Of a DNA stretch of 64,000 nucleotides, positions 8,442 to 17,215 are shown piece by piece. Position 1 is the first letter of the stretch; the number at the start of each line of letters is the position of its first letter. This DNA comes from an uncultured bacterium. Its GTDB lineage: Bacteria; Verrucomicrobiota; Kiritimatiellia; PWTM01. The translations under genes were made by a program, and so were the position numbers. The notes under the pieces are model-generated. The model did not search any database. It was not told the DNA's origin and saw only the letters and a program-made list of their open reading frames with translations. The DNA lies in contig CALLFZ010000001.1 of the NCBI GenBank assembly GCA_938010045.1, positions 100,995 through 164,994 of the forward strand, written 5' to 3'.

Positions 8442-9488
8442 ATGGCAAACCGCGTAAGCCGCCTCCGATGGCTCAGCGGGGGACTACAGCTTGGCGTTGT
8501 CCTCACGTTTGTGGTCAGCGCCCTGTCCTCAGACAAGGAAGGTGGCGATCATGCTCTGACGTCCGCCGCCGAGAGCGAACTGAAGATTCTACAGATGGAG
8601 TATCAGCAACGACTACTCAAAGCCCGAGCGCCGGCCGACGAATGGTATCGGCGCCAACTTCGGGCATTGCTCATCCGTTACCAAAAAGCCGGAGATACAG
8701 AGCTGGTGGGCATACTCACATCGGAGCTGGCCGATCCGGACCCCAACCGTCCGCTGCCGGGCGCGCGCGCCTGGCCCGCCGATCTCATGGGTCTGCGAAA
8801 AACCTATGTTACGCAAGCACGGAACTATACTGCACCTGTCGAAGACTGGTATCGCAACGAACTTCGAAATCTCGAGAGGGCGCGGGTTCGAGCAGGAGAC
8901 CTCGAAGGCGCCCAGCTCGTTCGCGCGAGGATCGAGGCCGTTACGGTGGAGCCAACAACTCCCCTAACGTCGAGGCAGCTTTCGCTCACGAACCAGTGGA
9001 CGGTTCTGTGTGGTGGAACAATCCAGGGAAGTGGTGGCCGGATTACGTTAACCGGGCCGGGCTCAGGATATGGCGCTCTACAGCTGGCCATTGCCCTGTC
9101 GCCATGGGAGATATCGAGGAACGTCAAGGTATCGGGTAAAATCAGGATTCGCGGGCAGGCCGGAGGGTTCGCTCTAGGGCGAAATGAAAAAGATTGTGTC
9201 ACCGTGTATTGGAGCCGTGGGACGAGTTGGGGCGTCCAGCACGTCGGGGAGGAGCGTCGCATTCTTTCGCGACCGGCTTTGGCCTGGAAGCCGGAATCTT
9301 GGCAGACCTTCGAAATCTTCCGCGAACGAGATGATCTGATCGTCAAGATCGATTCAACGGTGGACCGTATTGAGCTTCCGAAAGGAATAGGCCGATATTG
9401 TTTTGGCGTTACAACGGCGTATCAGCCGTCGGCTGTGGATGTCGATGACATAAAAATTGAGGAACTCATGGGGGACAAGAAACGATGA
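8442..9488 (+). CDS. Secreted protein with a tandem coiled-coil repeat and a lectin-like C-terminal domain
   Basis: The frame is open from 8361, but the ATG at 8442 has a GGAGG site about 10 bases upstream and starts a clear signal peptide (MANRVSRLRWLSGG, then a hydrophobic run to SALSS), so I start there (348 residues). Two helical repeats follow: one with APADEWYRRQLRALLIRYQK, the other with APVEDWYRNELRNLERARVR. They share a P-x-[DE]-[DE]-W-Y-R-[RN]-[EQ]-L-R core spaced about 70 residues apart. The last 170 residues look like a beta-sandwich (LamG/DUF1080-like) sugar-binding fold. It overlaps the start of pseB by four bases, tying it to the nonulosonate operon. The function is unknown. 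Confidence 0.75.
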   Translation: MANRVSRLRWLSGGLQLGVVLTFVVSALSSDKEGGDHALTSAAESELKILQMEYQQRLLKARAPADEWYRRQLRALLIRYQKAGDTELVGILTSELADPDPNRPLPGARAWPADLMGLRKTYVTQARNYTAPVEDWYRNELRNLERARVRAGDLEGAQLVRARIEAVTVEPTTPLTSRQLSLTNQWTVLCGGTIQGSGGRITLTGPGSGYGALQLAIALSPWEISRNVKVSGKIRIRGQAGGFALGRNEKDCVTVYWSRGTSWGVQHVGEERRILSRPALAWKPESWQTFEIFRERDDLIVKIDSTVDRIELPKGIGRYCFGVTTAYQPSAVDVDDIKIEELMGDKKR

Positions 9489-10549
9489 TCCATCTTGGCG
9501 ATCTAAGTTACCTGAGCGGTGCACGGGTTCTGATAACCGGCGGCACGGGATCATTAGGTAAAAAACTGACGGCCCTCTTGCTCGCGAAGAGCGAAGCGCG
9601 AACCATCGTGATCTACAGTCGTGACGAGTTCAAACAGTTCACGATACAGCAATCGTACAGTGAATCTGAACGTCGTCGGTTGCGGTTCTTCCTGGGCGAC
9701 GTGCGCGACGGGGATCGCCTGAGACGAGCCATGGAATCCGTGGATTACGTCATTCATGCCGCCGCGTTGAAGCAAGTTCCTGCCGCCGAGTACAACCCGT
9801 TTGAGTTTGTGAAGACCAACATCCACGGCGCCGAGAATGTGATCAATGCGGCACTCGACACCGGCGTCCAGCGCGTGATCGCCCTTAGTACCGACAAAGC
9901 GGCCAACCCGATCAATTTATACGGCGCCACGAAACTGTGTTCCGACAAGCTGTTCGTCGCGGGCAATAGTTATAGCGGGGTGAAAGCCACACGATTTGCG
10001 GTCGTCCGCTACGGCAATGTGGTCGGCAGTCGCGGCAGCGTTGTGCCGTTCTTCTTACAAATCCGAACCACCGGGGAACTGCCAATCACCGACCCGAGGA
10101 TGACCCGATTCTGGATCACGCTGGACCAGGGCGCAGCCCTGGTGCTCAATGCGTTGCGGGACATGCATGGCGGCGAAATTTTTGTGCCGCGGATTCCGAG
10201 CATGAGAATCATGGATCTCGCCCGCGTGATCGCACCGCAATGTCGGACCCGTGTGATCGGAATTCGACCGGGTGAAAAACTTCATGAAATCATGATTCCC
10301 GTGGATGACGGCCGCTCGACGGTGAGGTTTTCTTCACATTATGTCATTCTGCCGCAGGGGCGCAGTGGCGTTGATTTCGCAACACCAGAGATGTACCTCG
10401 CCCGCGGCGGCGAGCCTTGCCCGGAAGGGTTTCAATACAGTAGCGATCGCAACGACCTTTGGCTCAGCGAGGAGGAACTCGCCCGCATGATCGCGGATCT
10501 TGATTTGCCTGAAGCGAAAGAATGGGCGGCCGAGCGCGGGCTCGCCTGA
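9485..10549 (+). CDS. pseB: UDP-GlcNAc 4,6-dehydratase (inverting), PseB
   Basis: This is a 354-residue extended SDR enzyme. GARVLITGGTGSLGKKL is the NAD(P)-binding Rossmann motif, and STDKAANPINLYGATK (residues 136-153) is the PseB/FlaA1 signature, with the Thr-Asp-Lys and Tyr catalytic residues. It converts UDP-GlcNAc to UDP-2-acetamido-2,6-dideoxy-L-arabino-hexos-4-ulose, the first step to pseudaminic acid. An aminotransferase of the PseC type follows at once, the standard partner. The start overlaps the preceding secreted-protein gene by four bases (ATGA), so both are probably on the operon transcript. Confidence 0.93.
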   Translation: MIHLGDLSYLSGARVLITGGTGSLGKKLTALLLAKSEARTIVIYSRDEFKQFTIQQSYSESERRRLRFFLGDVRDGDRLRRAMESVDYVIHAAALKQVPAAEYNPFEFVKTNIHGAENVINAALDTGVQRVIALSTDKAANPINLYGATKLCSDKLFVAGNSYSGVKATRFAVVRYGNVVGSRGSVVPFFLQIRTTGELPITDPRMTRFWITLDQGAALVLNALRDMHGGEIFVPRIPSMRIMDLARVIAPQCRTRVIGIRPGEKLHEIMIPVDDGRSTVRFSSHYVILPQGRSGVDFATPEMYLARGGEPCPEGFQYSSDRNDLWLSEEELARMIADLDLPEAKEWAAERGLA

Positions 10550-10562
10550 GATGGGAAACTGC

Positions 10563-11771
10563 ATGAACACAAACGCGCGCAACTCCTTGCCGTTCCTTCC
10601 GTACGGCCGGCAAATGATTTCGGATGAGGATATCGCGGCGGTTGTTGAAGTTCTGAAATCGGATTGGCTGACTACAGGTCCCAAGGTCTCTGAGTTTGAA
10701 GAGGCGCTGGCGAAATTCTGCACAGTGGACCATGCGGTGGTGCTGTCGAGTGGAACGGCAGCTTTACATGCGATCACTCACGCTTTGGGGTTGGGGCCTG
10801 GCGATGAAGTGATCGTGCCCGCCATGACGTTTGTGGCGACCGCGAATTGCGTTGTTTTTCAAGGAGCCCGACCCGTCTTTGCGGATGTAGATCGGGATAC
10901 GCTGGTTTTGGATCCAGGGGATGTCGAGCGAAAAATCACCAAGCGCACCAAAGCTGTAATTGCGGTTGATTACGCAGGCCATCCCTGCGACTACGACGCG
11001 CTTCGCGAACTCTGCGAGTCGAAGGGCATCCGATTGGTCGCCGACGCGTGCCATTCGATCGGAGGGAGTTATAAAGGGCGCCCGGTGGGATCTCTGGCGG
11101 ATATCAGCGCATTCAGCTTTCACCCCGTCAAAAACATGACCACCGGAGAGGGGGGGGCGATTACGACCAACGACGCGGAACTGGCGGCAGCGGTCCGCCG
11201 GTTCCGATGCCACGGAGTCACGGCAGACTTTCGTGAGCGCATGCGTAGTGGATCATGGTACTACGACATGGTGGAGCTTGGTTATAATTACCGTCTGACC
11301 GACATCCAATGTGCGCTCGGCCTCTCCCAGCTACGACGTCTTCCTCAATGGATTCAGCGACGCAATGAACTGGCCAATACCTATGACCACCTGTTGAGCG
11401 AATATGGCTTGACAGAGCGAGTGCGGCCTCTTGGGAAAGCCGCATATGAGATGGTTCACGGACGTCATTTGTATGTCGTCCGTGTGCCGGCGGCCGATCG
11501 AGCTTCCGTGTTCGCCGATCTGCGTGCAGAGGGTATCGGTGTCAACGTGCATTACCTTCCGGTTCACATGCACTCGTTCTATCGGCAGGAATTTGGGACG
11601 GGGCCCGGCTTGTGCCCCGTCGCCGAAGCCGCCTATGAGCAATTGATCACATGCCCACTCTTCCCGGCGATGACGGATGATGATGTCGCCCGGGTCGTGC
11701 GCGGCTTCAGTCGTGCCGTTCGCCTGGCTTCGTCGTCGGGGGGCGTGATCGAACCGGGGCGCATCGCGTGA
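10563..11771 (+). CDS. pseC: UDP-4-keto-sugar aminotransferase, PseC
   Basis: This DegT-family transaminase has 402 residues. LPFLPYGRQMISDEDIAAV and SDWLTTGPKVSEFE at the N-terminus are the PseC pattern. SSGTAALHAITHALGLGPGD binds PLP, and SFHPVKNMTTGEGG carries the internal-aldimine lysine near residue 190. In the pathway it aminates the PseB product at C4. ATG codons lie at 10551 and 10563; I use the latter, but the former is possible. The gene lies 13 bases after pseB. Confidence 0.92.
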   Translation: MNTNARNSLPFLPYGRQMISDEDIAAVVEVLKSDWLTTGPKVSEFEEALAKFCTVDHAVVLSSGTAALHAITHALGLGPGDEVIVPAMTFVATANCVVFQGARPVFADVDRDTLVLDPGDVERKITKRTKAVIAVDYAGHPCDYDALRELCESKGIRLVADACHSIGGSYKGRPVGSLADISAFSFHPVKNMTTGEGGAITTNDAELAAAVRRFRCHGVTADFRERMRSGSWYYDMVELGYNYRLTDIQCALGLSQLRRLPQWIQRRNELANTYDHLLSEYGLTERVRPLGKAAYEMVHGRHLYVVRVPAADRASVFADLRAEGIGVNVHYLPVHMHSFYRQEFGTGPGLCPVAEAAYEQLITCPLFPAMTDDDVARVVRGFSRAVRLASSSGGVIEPGRIA

Positions 11772-11790
11772 CCCCCAACGGGTGGCGCCC

Positions 11791-13452
11791 ATGACACCCC
11801 GAATTCGCATCGTCGTTCAGTGCCGCGTTTCCTCGTCCCGATTGCCGGCCAAGGCGCTGTTACCTCTGGCGGGATTCCCGAGCGCCCTGTTGTGCATTCG
11901 TCGCGCCGCGAATACCGGCCTTGACGTCCGAGCCGCGATTTCGACGCACCCGACGGACGATGTGCTGGCAAAGTTGTTGACCCAAGAACGTGTGCCGCTG
12001 ATTCGAGGCCCTCTCGACGATGTGCGGGCGCGGTTTTTGATGGCGATCTCAGATTTGGCCGATATGGACCGCGTCGTTCGCCTCACCGCCGATAACGTGT
12101 TTCCGGACGGATCCTTTGTCGAAGAGCTCGTGGCAGATGCGGTCGCTCGCTCACTCGATTATTCCAGCACGAGCTCCCCATTCGATGGGTTGCCGTATGG
12201 TTTGAGCGCGGAGACCTTCACCGCCGGCGCCTTGCGCCGCGCCGCCGCCCAAGGGGGCGATTCGTTCGACCGCGAGCATGTCACCCCCGCCCTGCGCCGA
12301 CCATCTCCCCCAGCACCGTTTCGACCTTCAGGTTTGACCTCGAATTACGGACATCTTCGCTGCACGCTGGATTCCTTCGAAGATTACGACCGGCTTCTTC
12401 GTGTGTTTGAATCGGTTCGCGACCCGATAAGGATCAGTTGGCGTGAATTATGCGATCGTCTCGCGGCGCTCGACGATGCGCCTCGTTTTCGCATCCCGTT
12501 TCGCCACTGCGGCGGCCGCGTCTGCGGCGTCATGGCCCTGGGAACTGCCCAATTGGGATTGGACCAGTACGGCGCGGCCAATACGACCGGTCGTCCTGCC
12601 CGCGCCACGGCCGTGGCAATGGTGCGGGACGCCGTGCGGCATGGCGTCACGGAGATTGACTGCGCCCGCGCGTACGGTACGGCGGAGTCGGTGGTCGGTG
12701 AGGCGATCAATCACCTTCCGCGCGACAGTGTGCGAGTCATCACAAAACTCGATCCCTTATCGGACCTCCCGTTGGACGCGCCGCCGGCGATGGTCGGAGC
12801 AGCGGTCGAAGCCAGTGTGTTCCGATCCTGCCGAGAACTGCGCACCCAACGATTGGACGTTCTCTTGCTCCATCGCTGGACCCACCGGACCTCGCACGGC
12901 GGGGAGGTATGGGCCGCGCTGAAGCGGCTGCAGGCGGAGGGCTGCATCGATACTCTCGGGGCCTCGGTGTACACGCCGGCGGAAGCGATGGAAGCCCTGG
13001 ACGATCCCGATGTGCGGCATATTCAGCTCCCGTTCAACTTGCTCGACCGCCGATGGCACGCCGCCGGCGTTCCGGAACGCGCTCAGAGCAGACCCGAGGT
13101 CACCGTGCATGCGCGGAGTATTTTGCTGCAAGGTCTTCTCGTCGGTCCGCCGGAAGCTTGGCCGAAACTGGCCGGCGTGGATGCACTCGAGTGGATTCAC
13201 CGGTTGGAATGCGCGGCGTCGGAAGTCGGACGCGCGAGCCGGGCGGATTTATGCTTCGCCTACGTGGCCGCCCAACCGTGGATCAATGCGGCGGTGGTCG
13301 GCGCTGAAACACCGGACCAGCTCTCAGAGAATCTGGAACGGTGCCGTAAACCGCCGCTGACGGAGGCAGAGTGCCGTCAGGTGGAAGCGCTGCTGGACGG
13401 CGCGCCAGAGCGGTTGTTGAACCCCACGCTGTGGAAAGCCGGTAGCGCATGA
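11791..13452 (+). CDS. Fusion: SpsF/PseF-type cytidylyltransferase plus aldo/keto reductase
   Basis: The protein has two domains and 553 residues. Residues 1-235 are an SpsF/NeuA-like nucleotidyltransferase (VVQCRVSSSRLPAKALLPLA, then RLTADNVFPDG), the type that activates nonulosonic acids as CMP-sugars. From residue 244 (GVMALGTAQLGLDQYG) an aldo/keto reductase begins. Its catalytic tetrad is visible as Asp and Tyr in TEIDCARAYG, Lys in VITKLDP and His in LLLHRW. No separate PseF is present in the operon, so the N-terminal domain probably supplies CMP activation. The reductase substrate is unknown; oxidation or reduction of a pathway intermediate is inferred. GTG at 11782 is an alternative start. 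Confidence 0.87.
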   Translation: MTPRIRIVVQCRVSSSRLPAKALLPLAGFPSALLCIRRAANTGLDVRAAISTHPTDDVLAKLLTQERVPLIRGPLDDVRARFLMAISDLADMDRVVRLTADNVFPDGSFVEELVADAVARSLDYSSTSSPFDGLPYGLSAETFTAGALRRAAAQGGDSFDREHVTPALRRPSPPAPFRPSGLTSNYGHLRCTLDSFEDYDRLLRVFESVRDPIRISWRELCDRLAALDDAPRFRIPFRHCGGRVCGVMALGTAQLGLDQYGAANTTGRPARATAVAMVRDAVRHGVTEIDCARAYGTAESVVGEAINHLPRDSVRVITKLDPLSDLPLDAPPAMVGAAVEASVFRSCRELRTQRLDVLLLHRWTHRTSHGGEVWAALKRLQAEGCIDTLGASVYTPAEAMEALDDPDVRHIQLPFNLLDRRWHAAGVPERAQSRPEVTVHARSILLQGLLVGPPEAWPKLAGVDALEWIHRLECAASEVGRASRADLCFAYVAAQPWINAAVVGAETPDQLSENLERCRKPPLTEAECRQVEALLDGAPERLLNPTLWKAGSA

Positions 13453-14264
13453 AACGTTCGGATTGGGATCGTTTACTGCGGCTCGATGGCCGAGTGGCCG
13501 TCGTGACCGGAGCCGCCGGCCATCTCGGCGCCGGTATCGCCGAGGGACTGGCCGCCGCCGGCGCGCGCGTGGCGCTCGTGGACCGCCCCGGCATGTCGAT
13601 GGGCTCGCTCGTAGAGCGGTTGAAGTCGGATGGCGGCTTCGCGGAATGTTTTGAAATGGACCTCCAGGACTCTGATTCCATACGAAATGGATGTGCGCGG
13701 ATAGTGGCCGAAATGGGCGGCGTGGACATCCTCGTGAACAACGCCTATGCCGGGCGCGGTGGAACTTTGGCGACCGCCACAGCGCAGGATTTCGAACGCG
13801 CATTCCGCATTACTGTGACCGCCCCCTTCTTGCTGTTACAAGTTCTTCGTCCCCATCTGGCGGAAGGAGCCCGCCGTCACCCGGGAGGAGCGGCCGTGAT
13901 CAATATCGCCTCGATGTACGGCGTGGTTAGCCCGGATTTGCGAATCTATGACTCGGCGTTAGGTTCCAACCCGCCCTTTTACGGCGCCGCGAAGGCGGGC
14001 TTGATTCAATTGACCCGCTATGCCGCCTGCGAGCTGGCCTCGGAGCGAATTCGTGTAAATGTGATCAGCCCGGGACCCTTCCCTTCTCCGGCCGTTCAAA
14101 CATCTGACCCCGCGTTTGTCGAGCGGCTGACATCGAAGGTGCCGCTGGGCCGCATCGGGCGACCGGATGAAATCGCCGGAATCGTAGTCTTTCTGGCCTC
14201 CGACGCCGCGTCCTATCTCACCGGCGCGAACATCCCGGTGGATGGCGGCTGGACCGCGTGGTAG
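13449..14264 (+). CDS. Short-chain dehydrogenase/reductase of the nonulosonate operon
   Basis: This classical SDR has 271 residues. VAVVTGAAGHLGAGIAEGLA is the cofactor motif, NNAY replaces the usual NNAG, INIASMYG supplies the serine, and FYGAAKAG the Tyr-x-x-x-Lys pair. The end VDGGWTAW is typical. SDRs of this kind (for example PtmA) occur in legionaminic and pseudaminic acid gene sets, where their exact step is often unproven. It starts in an ATGA overlap with the cytidylyltransferase-reductase gene and may work with that reductase on the same sugar (inference). Confidence 0.88.
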   Translation: MKRSDWDRLLRLDGRVAVVTGAAGHLGAGIAEGLAAAGARVALVDRPGMSMGSLVERLKSDGGFAECFEMDLQDSDSIRNGCARIVAEMGGVDILVNNAYAGRGGTLATATAQDFERAFRITVTAPFLLLQVLRPHLAEGARRHPGGAAVINIASMYGVVSPDLRIYDSALGSNPPFYGAAKAGLIQLTRYAACELASERIRVNVISPGPFPSPAVQTSDPAFVERLTSKVPLGRIGRPDEIAGIVVFLASDAASYLTGANIPVDGGWTAW

Positions 14265-15838
14265 TCCCTGTGCCGCTTCCTCATTCGTGGTTATTGATCC
14301 GCGCGGACGCGAGCGCCCGCATCGGTACGGGACATGTGATGCGCTGTCTCGCCTTGGCTCAGGCGTGGGCGGATGCAGGTGGCCGGACTGTTTTCGTGAG
14401 CGCGGATCTGCCGGCGCCGCTGGCCGAACGGATCGCAAAAGAAGGGTTCGCCGTTCACCCGGTCATCGGTGCGCCGGGCTCGGTCCAGGATGCGGAACAT
14501 ACACTTCGCCTTGCCCGCGACTTGACGTGCCCAAGCTCTTCGAATCGCCAACTCCCGACCTCCGAAGCTCGCCCATCCGCTCCGCCGGTTTGGATCGTCG
14601 CCGACGGCTACCACTTCGATCTTCCGTTCCAGCACGCCATCCGCGCCGCCGGGCATAAGCTGTTGCTGGTTGATGATTACGGTTGCATGAGCGGATATGC
14701 GGCAGACCTTTTGCTCAATCAAAACATCAATGCGGATGAGTACTGCTACGATGCCATCCCGCCGAAGGCGCGGCTGCTCGGACCGCGCTATGCTTTGCTG
14801 AGAAGAGAATTTGTTCATGTCGCTGCCGAAGAGCGTGAATGCCCGCCGGTGGCGCATCATCTATTGGTCACACTCGGAGGTAGCGATCCGAACGACGTGA
14901 CCGGACGTGTTGCCGATGCCCTTCGCCGAATCGAAGACCCGGCATTGATGGTAAAAATCGTCGCGGGGCCGGCCTATCCTCACAACGAAGCCCTCCACCG
15001 GCGAATGGCCGGCGACGCCCGCTTCGAAATCATATCCTTCGCGCCGGATATGCCTGCCCTCATGCGTTGGGCCGACTTGGCCGTCACCGCCGGCGGCAGC
15101 ACGTGCTGGGAATTGCTCCACATGGGAGTCCCGTTCGCCGTCATCGCAATCGCCGAGAATCAACGAGGGATCGTGGAACGATTGCAGCGCGAGCATATGG
15201 CTGTCCACTTAGGGTGGCACGAAAACGTATCGGCAGAAAAAATCTGCGAAACCGTTCAGCGGTTGGCGGACAGCCCTGATCGCCGAGCTTCGATGATACA
15301 GCGGGGTCAACGGCAAGTAGATGGGTTGGGCGCCAAACGGGTCGTCGCGTGCCTCAATGCTTCGCGGTTGGTTCTACGGCGCGCCACCGCGGCAGATGCG
15401 CGAATGTTATGGAAATGGGCGAATGACCCGACGGTTCGCGCCAATTCCTTCCACTCCGAGCCGATTCCGTGGGAGACCCACGTGCGTTGGCTGGAGGCGA
15501 AATTGGCGTCGCCGCGAACCGCCATCTTCGTTGCGGAAGATTCTGCGGGTTCCGCGATTGGGCAGATTCGTTTCGATTGGGATGGATCCGGTCGGGCCGA
15601 AGTCGATGTCAGCCTGGATGCCGAGCACCGAAACCGTGGTCTGGGCGCGGCGCTGATTCGCGCGGGGCTGGATATGCTTTGGTCATTTCGCGAGGTGCGC
15701 AGCGTCCTCGCCAAGATCAAGGCTGGTAATCAAGCTTCGGTTCGCGCGTTTATGATCGCGGGGTTTGATGTCTGCGGGACGCAGGACCAGACGGGTGATG
15801 TTGTTCACCTCAGTTGGAAGAGACCTTATGAGCAATAA
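14258..15838 (+). CDS. pseG: Fusion: PseG UDP-sugar hydrolase plus PseH-type GNAT acetyltransferase
   Basis: The protein has 526 residues. Residues 1-345 are PseG, a GT-B-fold hydrolase: LIRADASARIGTGHVMRCLA at the N-terminus and LVTLGGSDPNDVTGRV and VTAGGSTCWELLHMGVP in the nucleotide-binding half. It cleaves UDP from the 2,4-diacetamido-trideoxy-altropyranose. From about residue 366 a GNAT domain begins (RLVLRRATAADARMLWKWAN, later HRNRGLGAALIRAGLDM as the acetyl-CoA loop), matching PseH, which N-acetylates C4. Fusing the two puts consecutive reactions on one chain. GTG at 14258 overlaps the SDR stop; GTG at 14270 is an alternative. Confidence 0.92.
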   Translation: MVVPVPLPHSWLLIRADASARIGTGHVMRCLALAQAWADAGGRTVFVSADLPAPLAERIAKEGFAVHPVIGAPGSVQDAEHTLRLARDLTCPSSSNRQLPTSEARPSAPPVWIVADGYHFDLPFQHAIRAAGHKLLLVDDYGCMSGYAADLLLNQNINADEYCYDAIPPKARLLGPRYALLRREFVHVAAEERECPPVAHHLLVTLGGSDPNDVTGRVADALRRIEDPALMVKIVAGPAYPHNEALHRRMAGDARFEIISFAPDMPALMRWADLAVTAGGSTCWELLHMGVPFAVIAIAENQRGIVERLQREHMAVHLGWHENVSAEKICETVQRLADSPDRRASMIQRGQRQVDGLGAKRVVACLNASRLVLRRATAADARMLWKWANDPTVRANSFHSEPIPWETHVRWLEAKLASPRTAIFVAEDSAGSAIGQIRFDWDGSGRAEVDVSLDAEHRNRGLGAALIRAGLDMLWSFREVRSVLAKIKAGNQASVRAFMIAGFDVCGTQDQTGDVVHLSWKRPYEQ

Positions 15839-16526
15839 GAGATATGTTGTCGTCGGATGCAAGCCGTGGAATCGTCGGCTCTTTGATGAAACGATCTGTC
15901 ATTTTCCGGGACAATGGATGTATATCGAAAAACGCGAAGACCTGACAATCTCAAATCTCAAGAAGTTTCATCCGCGGTATATTTTTTTTCTCCATTGGTC
16001 TTGGAAAGTGCCGTCGGACATACTCTCACATTTCGAGTGCGTATGTTTCCACATGACCGACGTCCCGTACGGGCGCGGGGGAAGCCCCCTTCAAAATCTG
16101 ATTGTTCGGGGACATAGTTCAACACGATTAACAGCGCTTCGCATGACGGAAAATTTTGACGAAGGACCAGTGTTGATGAAGAGGGATTTGTGTTTGGAGG
16201 GCGCAGCGGAAGAAATTTATTTGCGAGCGGGGCGGCTATCAGCTGAAATGATCAAAGAAATTATAGAGAAGGAACCTGTGCCCGAAGCGCAGAAAGGCGT
16301 GCCGGTGGTGTTCAAGCGACGGTCTCCCCACGAAAGTGTTTTGCCTCCAAGCGGATCATTGATTTCCCTTTTTAATCATATTCGTATGCTCGACGCCGAG
16401 GGATATCCCCGGGCTTTTCTTGAATATGGCGATTATCGCTTAGAATTCAGTCGCGCTGCACTGAAGCACGACAGGATCGTAGCAGATGTAACGATAAGAA
16501 TCAAAGAGCAGGATCGTAACCCATGA
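15828..16526 (+). CDS. Formyltransferase-fold protein (sugar N-formyltransferase candidate)
   Basis: This 232-residue protein, read from the ATG at 15828, overlaps pseG-H by 11 bases. The N-terminal Rossmann-like part and FHMTDVPYGRGGSPLQNLI resemble the core of methionyl-tRNA formyltransferase-type enzymes. RMTENFDEGPVLMKRDLCL corresponds to the conserved Asp-x-Gly-Pro loop. Such proteins in pseudaminic clusters are proposed N-formyl transferases using formyl-tetrahydrofolate. The usual Asn-His-Ser core appears altered (His-Met-Thr-Asp), so activity needs proof. The gene looks more AT-rich than its neighbours. Placement between PseGH and a deacetylase suggests it exchanges an N-acetyl for an N-formyl group. 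Confidence 0.75.
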   Translation: MSNKRYVVVGCKPWNRRLFDETICHFPGQWMYIEKREDLTISNLKKFHPRYIFFLHWSWKVPSDILSHFECVCFHMTDVPYGRGGSPLQNLIVRGHSSTRLTALRMTENFDEGPVLMKRDLCLEGAAEEIYLRAGRLSAEMIKEIIEKEPVPEAQKGVPVVFKRRSPHESVLPPSGSLISLFNHIRMLDAEGYPRAFLEYGDYRLEFSRAALKHDRIVADVTIRIKEQDRNP

Positions 16527-17215
16527 AAGATAATCCCGTTCTTGTCGTTGCCGCGCATCCGGACGATGAAGTCTTGGGATGTGGAGGAACGATGGCTCGT
16601 ATGTCGCGAGAGGGGCGCGCCGTCCATGTATTGATCTTGGGCGAGGGGATCACCTCCCGCGCGAACCGACGCGAAGACGCTGATGCATCGTCGCTGGATC
16701 TCTTGCGTGCCAATGCCTGCCGCGCAAATCGCGAATTGGGCGTGGATGACGTCCGATTCGTGGGACTTCCCGACAATCGGTTTGATACGGTTCCCTTACT
16801 GGACATCGTAAAACGAATTGAAGAGATTGTTATGGAACTTCGTCCGTCTATTCTATTTACGCAACACGGTGGAGATCTGAACATCGACCATGCAATCACC
16901 TTCCGGGCAGTTCTGATTGCAACCCGTCCGATGGCGATGGCGCCCGTAAAAGCCGTGTATGCCTACGAAGTCGCTTCATCAACGGACTGGGCATTTCAGC
17001 GCTTTTGCCCTGAGTTTCGTCCGGGGTTGTTTGTGGATATTGGCGCTACGCTGGAAGCGAAAATCAACGCCATGCGTGCGTATGAATCTGAATGGCGTTC
17101 GTTTCCGCATCCGCGCTCCGAAGAAGCGCTGCGCGCTGCGGCCGTTCGGTGGGGCAGTGTGGCGGGCGTATCGGCCGCCGAAGCGTTTGAGGTGATCAGA
17201 GAAGTGCGCGCTTGA
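16523..17215 (+). CDS. PIG-L family N-deacetylase
   Basis: This 230-residue zinc-dependent amidase family member has the diagnostic VVAAHPDDEVLGCGGTMARM at residues 8-28 (His-Pro-Asp-Asp-Glu, metal and catalytic residues) and the second metal ligand in LNIDHAITFRA. PIG-L, BshB and related enzymes deacetylate GlcNAc-type substrates. In this operon, right after the formyltransferase-like gene and overlapping it by four bases, a role in removing an N-acetyl group from a pseudaminic-acid intermediate is the simplest inference. A standard pseudaminic pathway has no deacetylase. Confidence 0.88.
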   Translation: MKDNPVLVVAAHPDDEVLGCGGTMARMSREGRAVHVLILGEGITSRANRREDADASSLDLLRANACRANRELGVDDVRFVGLPDNRFDTVPLLDIVKRIEEIVMELRPSILFTQHGGDLNIDHAITFRAVLIATRPMAMAPVKAVYAYEVASSTDWAFQRFCPEFRPGLFVDIGATLEAKINAMRAYESEWRSFPHPRSEEALRAAAVRWGSVAGVSAAEAFEVIREVRA

